The position numbers and the translations under genes were made by a program. Shown here piece after piece: positions 36,691 to 44,276 of a DNA stretch of 45,577 nucleotides. Position 1 is the stretch's first letter. Each line of letters opens with the position of its first letter. The stretch spans positions 1-45,577 of IMG/VR virus record IMGVR_UViG_3300011440_000028. The stretch is one strand, 5' to 3'. The notes beneath the pieces are model-generated. The model was not told the DNA's origin, ran no database searches, and saw only the letters and a program-made list of their open reading frames with translations. This DNA is from a virus.

Positions 36691-37068
36691 ATGACGGGAA
36701 AGATAGCAGGGCCGAAGGGCCAATACTGCCCACTTGTGAAGCGAGATTGCAGCCACCCCAAGGCCTGCCAGAGCTGCATGTTCTGGCGCCCCCTGCAGGT
36801 GACCCGGGGCGCGGAGACCGGACCAGAGTGGGACTGCGCCTTCGCCTGGCCCATCATGACGCAGGGCATTATGAACCAGCGCCTCGACGTCGTGGCGCAG
36901 TCGACCCAACAGATGCGGAACCAGTTCGCGGAGATGAAGGAGACGATGGGGCAGCTGATCGCGAAGATCGCGATGGCAAGGCAGCTGGCGATGGCTCCGC
37001 CACCGCCGCAACGGACGATTGCGCTACAGGCAGAAGATGGCGAAGAGCAGCGCAGTAATCAGCCCTAA
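36691..37068 (+). CDS. Hypothetical protein with Cys-rich N-terminus (125 aa)
   Basis: MTGKIAGPKGQYCPLVKRDC then SHPKACQSCMFW gives a compact Cys4 knot (C-x6-C...C-x2-C) seen in small phage proteins near the collar. A long helix follows (LDVVAQSTQQMRNQFAEMKE) with a Pro-rich tail. The end overlaps the next gene by 32 bases. A tail-assembly or metal-binding accessory is possible. Confidence 0.7.
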   Translation: MTGKIAGPKGQYCPLVKRDCSHPKACQSCMFWRPLQVTRGAETGPEWDCAFAWPIMTQGIMNQRLDVVAQSTQQMRNQFAEMKETMGQLIAKIAMARQLAMAPPPPQRTIALQAEDGEEQRSNQP

Positions 37069-38863
37069 CCTGGGCCTCTACTACGGGTTGGACGCCTTGA
37101 TGGTCCCCGCGCGGGGCCTGCAGGACGGCCGTAACTTCCGTATCAAGCAGGGTAAGGTGGGGAATGTGAACCTGGGGTGGCAGGAGCACAGCGCGATTGA
37201 CTTTGTCGACCCCATCATGTTGATCGAAACCTTCTACCTCCGGGCGGGGACCCAGAAGCAGATCATCGCCACCACCAAGAATGTCTTCGAGTATGACCCG
37301 GAGACCGACGTCGCGCTCCTCCTGAACCGCCGATACGGGACAGGGACCGTCGCTGTATCGGGGACGACAGTGACGGGGACAGGGACGGGGTGGTTCGCGG
37401 CCGGGGTGAAGGTTGGAGACTACTTCAAAGTCAGCACGGCTGACTACCGAACCTGGCCCGGCACCGGCTGGATCAGGATCACCGCCGTCGATGCGGGCGG
37501 CCTCCAGCTGACCCTCGCCACCACGGGCGGCACCGTAGGGGCGGGCGCCGTCTACACGATAAGCCGCACCTTCACCGGCGACATAACCACGTTCTGGGAC
37601 AGCGCGACCTTCGCCGCTCCCGACGACGGGGCGGGCGGGGTCGACCCCGATCTCTTCTTCCTCACCAACGGGGCCGAGTTCGTCCACACCTGGGACGGCA
37701 GCGCCACCCAGCTGGTCGAGCAGGCGGCGATGAACTTCCGCTGCAAGCAGCTCTTCGTCTACAAGAACATGATGATCTACGCCACCCTCACCTATGGGGG
37801 TGAGCTGCTGCCGACCGGGATGATTAACAGCGACATCGGGCTCCCCCTCAACGCGGGCGACACCGGGACGGGCCTCAGCGAGCAGTTCAGGGTGAACGAT
37901 GGCGTGTTTGATATCACTGAGGTCGAGGACATGGGGGACAGCCTTGTCTTCTACTCCCGCGACCACGTTACGCTATGCCAGTTCGTGGGCGACCCCCTCA
38001 TCTTCATCTTCCGCGAGGCGGGCGAGGGCGTGGGCCCCCTGGCGGGCCGGCTCGTGGCCGACTTCGGGGACTACCACGAGTTCATCGGCGCCGACGCGCA
38101 GTATCTCTTCGACGGGGTGACCCTCTCGACGATCAACCAGCAACTCTGGCGGGAGGTCCTCCGGACCAGGGACGCGGCTCGACAGCACTTCGGCTTCCAC
38201 CACTTCGATGAGGAGAACGGCGAGCTGATCTGGGGCATCCCTCTCACCTCCGACGCGGGGGTGGGGGACGAGCTGGAGCCGCCAGAGCAGGCCTTCGTCG
38301 AGCACTACCTGGAGGAGGTCGGTGACAAGACGCCCACTCCCTTCTCACGCCGCGACTTCCCCTTCCTCACCCCCGGCCTCGGCGTCGTGGGCTCTGCCCT
38401 GACCTGGGACGACATTACCGAGACGTGGGACCAGATGGTCATTCGGTGGAACGACTCCCAGCTCTTCTCCGCTTTCCCTCTCAACCTGGTTGGGGACGAG
38501 GCTGGGACGCTGTGGAAGATCAATACGATCCAGACGGGCGCCGGCGCCTTCCTCCCGTCCTTCATCAGGTCAGGCCGACGCGCCACTGGCGACGGGCGCA
38601 TCCGCAGCCTCCTCAAGCGCGTCTATGCCTTCGCAGAAAAGCTCAACTCTGTCCTCAATGTGACGGTGAGGATGATGGACCACGCATCGGGGCCCGCCAC
38701 CATCATCGACACCCAGGTCTTCGACACCTCCCTGCCCGAGGGCGGTCACTTCACCGTCCACTACCGACGCGGGCGCTTCTTCGAGAACCAGTTCGGGACC
38801 GATGGGGAGCCCTGGCAGCTGAGCGGGTGGGACAACGATGTGACGCAGGGAGGGATGAGATGA
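37037..38863 (+). CDS. Tail stabilisation / tubular-B-like protein (608 aa)
   Basis: I take ATG 37037; ATG 37019 is six codons upstream and also possible. The start (ISPNLGLYYGLDALMVPARG, then QDGRNFRIKQGKVGNVNLGW) is typical of podovirus tail-tube/stabilisation proteins that line the channel below the adaptor. A beta-propeller-like body follows (IETFYLRAGTQKQIIATTKN; DALVFYSRDHVTLCQF-type strands near 305-320; GAFLPSFIRSGRRATGDGRI near 525). The size of about 600 residues fits the family. The stop overlaps the next gene (ATGA). Confidence 0.82.
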   Translation: MAKSSAVISPNLGLYYGLDALMVPARGLQDGRNFRIKQGKVGNVNLGWQEHSAIDFVDPIMLIETFYLRAGTQKQIIATTKNVFEYDPETDVALLLNRRYGTGTVAVSGTTVTGTGTGWFAAGVKVGDYFKVSTADYRTWPGTGWIRITAVDAGGLQLTLATTGGTVGAGAVYTISRTFTGDITTFWDSATFAAPDDGAGGVDPDLFFLTNGAEFVHTWDGSATQLVEQAAMNFRCKQLFVYKNMMIYATLTYGGELLPTGMINSDIGLPLNAGDTGTGLSEQFRVNDGVFDITEVEDMGDSLVFYSRDHVTLCQFVGDPLIFIFREAGEGVGPLAGRLVADFGDYHEFIGADAQYLFDGVTLSTINQQLWREVLRTRDAARQHFGFHHFDEENGELIWGIPLTSDAGVGDELEPPEQAFVEHYLEEVGDKTPTPFSRRDFPFLTPGLGVVGSALTWDDITETWDQMVIRWNDSQLFSAFPLNLVGDEAGTLWKINTIQTGAGAFLPSFIRSGRRATGDGRIRSLLKRVYAFAEKLNSVLNVTVRMMDHASGPATIIDTQVFDTSLPEGGHFTVHYRRGRFFENQFGTDGEPWQLSGWDNDVTQGGMR

Positions 38864-39054
38864 CGAGGGAGATGAAGAGGGCCGCCATCGCTGTCGGGCG
38901 CCGCTACGGCGCGAGCCCCCAGGCTCGCGCCAGGATCATCGATGAGAACTCCCGCCTGACCTGGGTGGGCCACTGTCGCCTTTGCAAGGCGACAGTTAAG
39001 GGGACCCCAGCCAAGCTGCGGGCCCACGTCTGCGAGGGAGAGGATGGCAAATAA
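38860..39054 (+). CDS. Small zinc-finger-type protein (64 aa)
   Basis: ATG overlaps the preceding stop (ATGA). GHCRLCKATVKGTPAKLRAH then VC gives C-x2-C...H-x-C with a 14-residue spacer, a single zinc finger of a type found in small phage tail-region proteins. The N-terminal part is a basic helix (TREMKRAAIAVGRRYGASPQ). Its end overlaps the next gene by 11 bases. Confidence 0.65.
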   Translation: MTREMKRAAIAVGRRYGASPQARARIIDENSRLTWVGHCRLCKATVKGTPAKLRAHVCEGEDGK

Positions 39055-39787
39055 AGTCTTCATCTCCCCCAGCCAGGGGCGGCCCGGCTCTGACCTATCC
39101 AAGACGATGGCCGCCAGCGCGCTTGCCAACCAACGGACGCAGACCGACCACGCCACCCGCCTCAACCTCGCCTTCCCACTCGACGGGACAGAGCATATGC
39201 AGGGGCCGCTCCACTTGCAGCATGTCACTACGGCGGAGCTGCCGCCCGCGGCCGATAGAGAGGGGGGTCTTCTTTACGACACCACCCTGCAAACCATCGT
39301 CTGGTCCAACGGGGTGGCGTGGCTCCCTGCCTCCGTCACGCCATCCGCCTTCTTCGCCTACAATAGCGCAGCCATCCTAAACGTAACGGGAGACAACACA
39401 GACTACAGCATCATCTTCAACACCATCCTCTATGATCTTCTCGGGGAGTTCAACACCACGACGGGGAAGTTCACCACCGTAACGACGGGGACCTACGACT
39501 TCGGTGGGATCGTGTTTCTCGATGGCCTTTTGGCGGGGCACACGGCGGTCCGCGTCCGCCTCGTCACCTCGAATAGGACTTTCCTACTCCAATTCCAGAA
39601 CCCCGCCCCACTCCTCATAGGTGGCATGTTGAGTCTCAACTGGAACTGCCCAGGTGTCGATATGGACGCGGGAGACACGGCGGAGGTCCAGGTTACTGTC
39701 TACTTTGGGACGAAGGTGGTGGATATTTTCGAGTCGGGGAGCCCAACCAACCAGTTGACATACTTCTCCGGCAAGAGGGTGCGGTAA
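39044..39787 (+). CDS. Fibre protein with C1q-like C-terminal domain (247 aa)
   Basis: The first 100 residues form an attachment part (SKTMAASALANQRTQTDHAT, then LNLAFPLDGTEHMQGPLHLQ and GGLLYDTTLQTIVWSNGVAW). From about 105 a C1q/TNF-like jelly roll starts: FFAYNSAAILNVTGDNTDYS then IIFNTILYDLLGEFNTTTGK with FTTVTTGTYDF, the typical order of this fold. It ends VVDIFESGSPTNQLTYFSGK. Trimeric C1q heads serve as receptor-binding tips in several phages. The stop shares a base with the next start (TAATG). Confidence 0.82.
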   Translation: MANKVFISPSQGRPGSDLSKTMAASALANQRTQTDHATRLNLAFPLDGTEHMQGPLHLQHVTTAELPPAADREGGLLYDTTLQTIVWSNGVAWLPASVTPSAFFAYNSAAILNVTGDNTDYSIIFNTILYDLLGEFNTTTGKFTTVTTGTYDFGGIVFLDGLLAGHTAVRVRLVTSNRTFLLQFQNPAPLLIGGMLSLNWNCPGVDMDAGDTAEVQVTVYFGTKVVDIFESGSPTNQLTYFSGKRVR

Positions 39788-40023
39788 TGACCGGCGATGA
39801 GAATATTTTACTTGGAAAGCTGGTTGTCGATCCTGAAGCGTGGTGGGACAACGTTGTCGCGCTCTACGGGGAGACAATCGCGCAAGCCATGCTCCACGCG
39901 AAGCTACTGCGGCACCTTCCCCAATTCTGGTCAAATGGGGTGTGGGTTGCTGTGGTAGGGACATCGCGGGCCCAATCCGAAGCCGCTACTGAAGCGGCGT
40001 TTCTCGCGAAGATGGGGTTGTGA
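39787..40023 (+). CDS. Small hypothetical protein (78 aa)
   Basis: TAATG overlap upstream, TGATG overlap downstream. MTGDENILLGKLVVDPEAWW and NVVALYGETIAQAMLHAKLL give a helical protein ending TSRAQSEAATEAAFLAKMGL. Lies between fibre genes and may assist their folding. No family recognised. Confidence 0.65.
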   Translation: MTGDENILLGKLVVDPEAWWDNVVALYGETIAQAMLHAKLLRHLPQFWSNGVWVAVVGTSRAQSEAATEAAFLAKMGL

Positions 40024-40418
40024 TGCCACAAACGAGGCAAATTAGGGTTCCGCCCCTGCCGCAGATCATCACCATTGAGGATCGGGCGGACAGTACGGTC
40101 TGGCAACTGACCCACCGCGCCAGTGACAACCGTGTCGCTATCCGGGACGACGTAGTCCCGATCATGCTCCGCGGCCAAGTTACCCACTACTCCGCCTATG
40201 ACGGCCCGGTCCTAGGGGGGAAGCCCAAAATACGGCTGCTAATCAGGGGTGGTCGGATCGGCTATGAGGTGATAGACTTGGGGCAGGGCGTTACTGATCG
40301 AGACAACGCCCGCATCCTGACCCGGCGCAGCTTTGCCAACTTTGCGCTGGAAATACTGCCGCTAACCTGGGTCTCCGATGGGGACCGCATCGGCTACTCT
40401 ACAGTGGACTTCCCATGA
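40023..40418 (+). CDS. Hypothetical tail-associated protein (131 aa)
   Basis: ATG overlaps the preceding stop (TGATG). An N-terminal linker (PQTRQIRVPPLPQIITIEDR), then a strand-rich body (STVWQLTHRASDNRVAIRDD, later PKIRLLIRGGRIGYEVIDLG) and SDGDRIGYSTVDFP. A fibre-attachment or tail protein is plausible. Confidence 0.65.
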   Translation: MPQTRQIRVPPLPQIITIEDRADSTVWQLTHRASDNRVAIRDDVVPIMLRGQVTHYSAYDGPVLGGKPKIRLLIRGGRIGYEVIDLGQGVTDRDNARILTRRSFANFALEILPLTWVSDGDRIGYSTVDFP

Positions 40419-41875
40419 CCGAGTATCTCTTCGCCCGATACCCTGACGACATTGCCGACGCCGGAGCCGCTACCGCGTCTGAGCTTCCTTTCGTTCCGGC
40501 TGCTGGAGTGGCTGCGACTAATGTCCAAACCGCCATTGAGGAGGTTGCGGGCGATGTAACAGCGCACCTCGCGGACACCGTCGACGCCCACGACGCGAGT
40601 GCTATCTCCAACGTCCCGGCCGGCACTATAGCGGCGACAACGGTGCAGGCGGCCATTGATGAGCTGGCTGGCGATGCCGCCACAGACGATGCGGCGCTCG
40701 CCGCACACATCGCGGACACCTCGGCAGCGCACGCGGCATCGGCCATCGCCTTCACCCCAGCCGCCGGTATTGCCGCGACAGAAGTTCAAGCCGCTATTGT
40801 GGAGGACGCGGGCGACCTTGCCGCCCACCTCGCGGACGCGGCCGACGCCCACGCCGGGTCAGCGATCACGAACACCCCAGCAGGCAACATCGCCGCCACC
40901 ACAGTGCAAGCGGCCATTAACGAGCTAGACGGTGAAAAGTCCGCTGTCGGGCACACGCACGCCTCGACGGCGATCACCGACTTCACCGAGGCTGCCGAGG
41001 ACGCCATCGCCGCGCTGCTGGTCGCCACTGAGGCGACGGGCGACATCGATTGGACCTACGTTGACGGCACGCCCGCGCTCTCCGCCATCGTCAAGGCGGC
41101 CCGCTTCTCGTCACCCGGCGCCATCGGTGACGTGACACCCGCCCGCGGCTTCTTCACAGGAACAGGAACGAATGATAGCGCGGCGGCAGGCACCATCGGG
41201 GAGCTTATCGCGTCTCGGTTAGAGGACGCGGTCAACAACGCCAACGCCACGGCTACGCTGACTATTGCGAACCCGTGCGTTGGGACGTGGGTGGCGCACG
41301 GGTTTGCGGTCGGGGCGGTCACTGCCGTCAAATTCACCACAACCGGCACGCTGCCAAACGGCGGGACGACAACCATCGTCGCCGACATCACCTACTATCT
41401 CAAGGCCATCGACGCGAACACCTTCAATCTAGCGACGACGGTTGACAACGCAATCGCCGGCACGTTCATAAGTACCGCTGGTGGGTCGCAGTCTGGGACG
41501 CACACGGCCGACTCTCGTGTCTTCTTCGTTTCCGCCACAAGGCAAAATATCGCTGCGCTTCGGTTGACTGCGGGCAGTTGGTCGCTAAGTGCCGCCGCGC
41601 TGTTCTTCGGGTCAGGTACGACCGTGGTTGACAACTTTCTGGGCGCGATCAGGAAAACATCAGCTGCGACGGCTCCCGACCCTGTTGGTGCCGCACTCTC
41701 GCAGCAATATCCTACCGGATACACGCCGGGTACTGCCCAGTTCCAGATTTTCCCTGTCGGCCCCTTGTCTATGAAGCTGGCGGCGGCCACCACAATTTAC
41801 CTCGTGATGGAGTCGGGCTTCTCGGCAAGCACAATTCGTGGAACGGGCTACATAGCGGCGAGAAGAGTGTGGTGA
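40415..41875 (+). CDS. Tail fibre with four degenerate repeats (486 aa)
   Basis: ATG overlaps the preceding stop (ATGA). Residues 25-175 contain four copies of an about 40-residue unit: AAG.AAT.VQ.AIEE (first near 30), PAGTIAATTVQAAIDEL, PAAGIAATEVQAAI and PAGNIAATTVQAAINEL. Each is followed by AHLADT.DAH.ASAI-type segments. Such repeats are typical of fibre shafts. After GHTHASTAITDF a longer beta region follows (VKFTTTGTLPNGGTTTIVAD), with a C-terminal receptor-type domain (FPVGPLSMKLAAATTIYLVM). Probably the long host-recognition fibre. Confidence 0.85.
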   Translation: MTEYLFARYPDDIADAGAATASELPFVPAAGVAATNVQTAIEEVAGDVTAHLADTVDAHDASAISNVPAGTIAATTVQAAIDELAGDAATDDAALAAHIADTSAAHAASAIAFTPAAGIAATEVQAAIVEDAGDLAAHLADAADAHAGSAITNTPAGNIAATTVQAAINELDGEKSAVGHTHASTAITDFTEAAEDAIAALLVATEATGDIDWTYVDGTPALSAIVKAARFSSPGAIGDVTPARGFFTGTGTNDSAAAGTIGELIASRLEDAVNNANATATLTIANPCVGTWVAHGFAVGAVTAVKFTTTGTLPNGGTTTIVADITYYLKAIDANTFNLATTVDNAIAGTFISTAGGSQSGTHTADSRVFFVSATRQNIAALRLTAGSWSLSAAALFFGSGTTVVDNFLGAIRKTSAATAPDPVGAALSQQYPTGYTPGTAQFQIFPVGPLSMKLAAATTIYLVMESGFSASTIRGTGYIAARRVW

Positions 41876-41899
41876 TGAAAGACGGTAAGGAGACGGAAT

Positions 41900-43003
41900 A
41901 TGGCTACCTTCGCGTATATGGGCCCCCGCTACACGAGCTGGCTGAAGCTGGCTCAGGTCAAGCCGGAGTGGCAGGGCGCGATTGACCGCGCCGCTAGGGC
42001 CCTCCTAGCGGGAAAAGAGCGCTACCAGGGGATCGAGCGCCAAACCGGCGTCCCCTGGGCGTGGATCGCCGTCGCCCACTTCCGCGAGTGTAACGGGAAC
42101 TTCAAGGGCGTCCTCCACAACGGGCAGCTCATCGTCGGGACAGGCCGGAGGACGACCATCGTCCCCGTAGGCCGAGGCCCCTTCGCGACCTGGGAGGAGA
42201 GCGCCCTAGACGCCATCGCGATGATGGGCTGGGGGAAGCTCACCTGGACCATCGAGATGATGTGTTACAAGTGGGAGGCCTTCAACGGGTACGGGTATGC
42301 GCAGATGGGCCGCCCCTCCCCCTATGTATGGAGCGGGACTAACATCTACGTCCAGGGGAAGTACGTCTCCGACCACAACTACGACCCCAACCACGTCGAC
42401 CAGCAGGTTGGCTGCCTCCCCGTCTACCTCCGCCTCATCGAGCTGGCGGGCGAGACCACTGTCCGCGAACAGAGCACCAAGCTGGTCCTCCTCGACCGGG
42501 TGAAGACGGGGGCCCAGACGACCATTGGCACCGTGGCGACCTGGTTCGGCTCGACCCAGGCCCTGGACGGGCAGGCCTACTTCAACATCGGGGCCGCCCT
42601 CGCCATAGTGGGGATGGCCGCCATCGTCTGGTGGTTAGCGAACAAGCTCGACAATATGGTTATGCAAGACTACAATGATGGGCGCTATGTGCCGAGTGGC
42701 GCCACTATCCAACCCCCCGTGGCGCCCCCGGCAGCCCCACCAAAGGAGCCTGATATGAACTGGACGATCTTCCTCCCCCTCATCCAGCAGTTTCTCAACA
42801 GCATCCAGAGCGGCGTTAACCAGCTACCACCGCAACCGACGCCTGTTGTGCCGGTCCAGCCCCCGGTAATCATCCCGCAACCGGCCGAGACGGACGGCTC
42901 GATGGATGCCTTCCTGAAGAACCTCCTCACGGCCGTCCTCGTGGCCGCCGCGGCGGTGGTCATCAAGGAGCTGCCGCAGTTGATCGCGAAGCAGCGGGCG
43001 TAA
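41900..43003 (+). CDS. Endolysin (muramidase-type) with fused hydrophobic C-terminus (367 aa)
   Basis: AAGGAGACGGAAT precedes the ATG. The first 190 residues have the character of phage peptidoglycan hydrolases: QTGVPWAWIAVAHFRECNGN (likely catalytic Glu in FREC), LHNGQ, TTIVPVGRGPFATWEESALD and MGRPSPYVWSGTNIYVQGKY then VDQQVGCLPVY. From about 225 a membrane helix AYFNIGAALAIVGMAAIVWW begins and a Pro-rich linker follows. The end (LLTAVLVAAAAVVIKELPQL) is a second helix. The 3' part carries its own ribosome site (see 42755). Confidence 0.85.
   Translation: MATFAYMGPRYTSWLKLAQVKPEWQGAIDRAARALLAGKERYQGIERQTGVPWAWIAVAHFRECNGNFKGVLHNGQLIVGTGRRTTIVPVGRGPFATWEESALDAIAMMGWGKLTWTIEMMCYKWEAFNGYGYAQMGRPSPYVWSGTNIYVQGKYVSDHNYDPNHVDQQVGCLPVYLRLIELAGETTVREQSTKLVLLDRVKTGAQTTIGTVATWFGSTQALDGQAYFNIGAALAIVGMAAIVWWLANKLDNMVMQDYNDGRYVPSGATIQPPVAPPAAPPKEPDMNWTIFLPLIQQFLNSIQSGVNQLPPQPTPVVPVQPPVIIPQPAETDGSMDAFLKNLLTAVLVAAAAVVIKELPQLIAKQRA
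42755..43003 (+). CDS. Nested in-frame holin-like protein (82 aa)
   Basis: AAAGGAGCCTGAT stands directly before the in-frame Met286 codon of the endolysin gene. Translation from there would give MNWTIFLPLIQQFLNSIQSG and a Pro-rich linker. The terminal helix (SMDAFLKNLLTAVLVAAAAV) and a basic tail follow, a two-helix holin-like design. Such a site is unlikely to be chance in a coding sequence. A free holin and an endolysin-holin fusion could then come from one gene. Confidence 0.5.
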   Translation: MNWTIFLPLIQQFLNSIQSGVNQLPPQPTPVVPVQPPVIIPQPAETDGSMDAFLKNLLTAVLVAAAAVVIKELPQLIAKQRA

Positions 43004-43009
43004 CCAAGG

Positions 43010-43031
43010 TGGGGGCCCTAGCGGGCCCCCA
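43010..43031 (+). terminator. Hairpin after the lysis gene
   Basis: TGGGGGCCC, loop TAGC, GGGCCCCCA: a nine-base stem directly after the endolysin stop, similar in style to the one at 33242-33261. No T-run. Confidence 0.5.
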
Positions 43032-43045
43032 GACGGGAGTGGGAC

Positions 43046-43765
43046 ATGGAGACGGGACGGATCGAGAACCCCCTGGCCTTCGGGCTGGGGCCGGTCGTGG
43101 AGTGGTTGGAGAAGTGGACCCCGGACGCCGGAAAGTGGCTTCGTCTGGTGGCGGACGTTCAGGAGGGCCGCGCCGTGGTGTGGGGCGTTGGACGGACGAA
43201 ATCTCAGTTGGATGGCCTGCTGATCCTGGCCCTCCCCGAGATTGGCCTAACTGACCGTCCCCAGGTGGTTGGGCTACCCCACAGGGGCCCAGAGGCCCGG
43301 AATGCCCTCCTTTCGGCCATGGTAGCCTTCCTCCGTGAGAGGGGCTATACTAGCTTCGTGGCCGTTAATGAGACGGGCCGCGAGGACCCCATCTGGCTCC
43401 GCGCCTATCAGAAGGCAGGCCGGGCCGAGAAGGTGGCCTCCGTTTATCAGTTCGAGCTGGAGCCTGAAAATGGGCGAGTTGATGCGAACGATGTTCGGCG
43501 GGAGCGAGCAGAAGCAGCAGAGCACCTCGGCCCCCGTCGACCTGAACCCGTTCAAGGACCTCCGCGGCGACTTCGGGAGCACCCTGCAGTCGCTCTACAA
43601 AAGCGGTGGAGCCCCGGGGTACAGCGGGCCGTTTACCGGGGACATCAACGACGCCCAGAGACGGGCGATGGCGGGGAGCGAGTCACTCGCGTTCGACCCG
43701 ACCCGAAGTCAGTACCTGCAGGACTCGATGATGGGGAAGTTCCTGCCGGGCCAGGCGGGCGGTAA
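43046..43765 (+). CDS. GNAT-acetyltransferase-like protein with out-of-character C-terminus (239 aa)
   Basis: GGGAGTGGGAC before the ATG. Residues 1-145 look like a GNAT domain of phage tail regions: GRAVVWGVGRTKSQLDGLLI then GPEARNALLSAMVAFLRERG (acetyl-CoA-type helix) and YTSFVAVNETGREDPIWLRA. It should end near YQFELEP. Instead the frame stays open for about 95 more residues of Arg/Pro-rich sequence, overlapping the next gene (which starts at 43470 with its own GGAG site) by 296 bases. A frameshift in gene or sequence, or simply a long overlap in a GC-rich frame, would explain this. The reliable part is 43046 to about 43475. Confidence 0.6.
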   Translation: METGRIENPLAFGLGPVVEWLEKWTPDAGKWLRLVADVQEGRAVVWGVGRTKSQLDGLLILALPEIGLTDRPQVVGLPHRGPEARNALLSAMVAFLRERGYTSFVAVNETGREDPIWLRAYQKAGRAEKVASVYQFELEPENGRVDANDVRRERAEAAEHLGPRRPEPVQGPPRRLREHPAVALQKRWSPGVQRAVYRGHQRRPETGDGGERVTRVRPDPKSVPAGLDDGEVPAGPGGR

Positions 43766-44273
43766 TCCCTTCTTCACGGCCGCCGTCGAGGCGGCCCAGC
43801 GCCCAACCCTGCAGGGGCTCCAACGCACCCTCTCGCGCGGGCTCCCCTCCCAATTCGCCATGGCGGGCCAGCAGACGGGCCCCCGTGGCAGCTCCGCCTT
43901 CGATAGGGCGGGCAACATCGCCATTGAGGGCGCCCAGAACATGGTGGGCGACATCGCCACCAAGATGGGGAACGAGGCCTGGACCGGAGGCCGCGCCCTG
44001 CAGCAGAACGCAGTCCAGCTCCAGCAGCAGGACCTTGAGGGGATGATTAAGAACCTCACTGCCCAGTCCCTCCCGATGGAGGTCCAGGAGCGTGGCATCG
44101 GCCGCGCCATGGAGTCGCATAATAAGCGGTTGGAGTCGCTAATGCAGGCCCTGCAGCTGATGGCCGGCATCACCTCCCCGAACATCGCCAACCAGCAGCA
44201 GAGCACCGGCTCCGGCACCTCGGAGAAGGGGATCGTCCCCGGGCTCCTGCCGAAGGGACTCCAGGGCGGATAA
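43470..44273 (+). CDS. Internal virion-type protein (267 aa)
   Basis: GGAG lies seven bases before ATG 43470. MGELMRTMFGGSEQKQQSTS opens a Gln/Gly/Ser-rich protein with helices (FTAAVEAAQRPTLQGLQRTL, later NAVQLQQQDLEGMIKNLTAQ) and a C-terminal MESHNKRLESLMQALQLMAG. Proteins of this size and composition follow the tail genes of short-tailed phages and are carried in the head for ejection. The stop is three bases from the next start. Confidence 0.72.
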   Translation: MGELMRTMFGGSEQKQQSTSAPVDLNPFKDLRGDFGSTLQSLYKSGGAPGYSGPFTGDINDAQRRAMAGSESLAFDPTRSQYLQDSMMGKFLPGQAGGNPFFTAAVEAAQRPTLQGLQRTLSRGLPSQFAMAGQQTGPRGSSAFDRAGNIAIEGAQNMVGDIATKMGNEAWTGGRALQQNAVQLQQQDLEGMIKNLTAQSLPMEVQERGIGRAMESHNKRLESLMQALQLMAGITSPNIANQQQSTGSGTSEKGIVPGLLPKGLQGG

Positions 44274-44276
44274 GAC

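Noticed and set aside
36869-37966. 365-codon open frame on the minus strand
   Set aside because: Antisense to the stabilisation-type tail gene; low-complexity product and no ribosome site.
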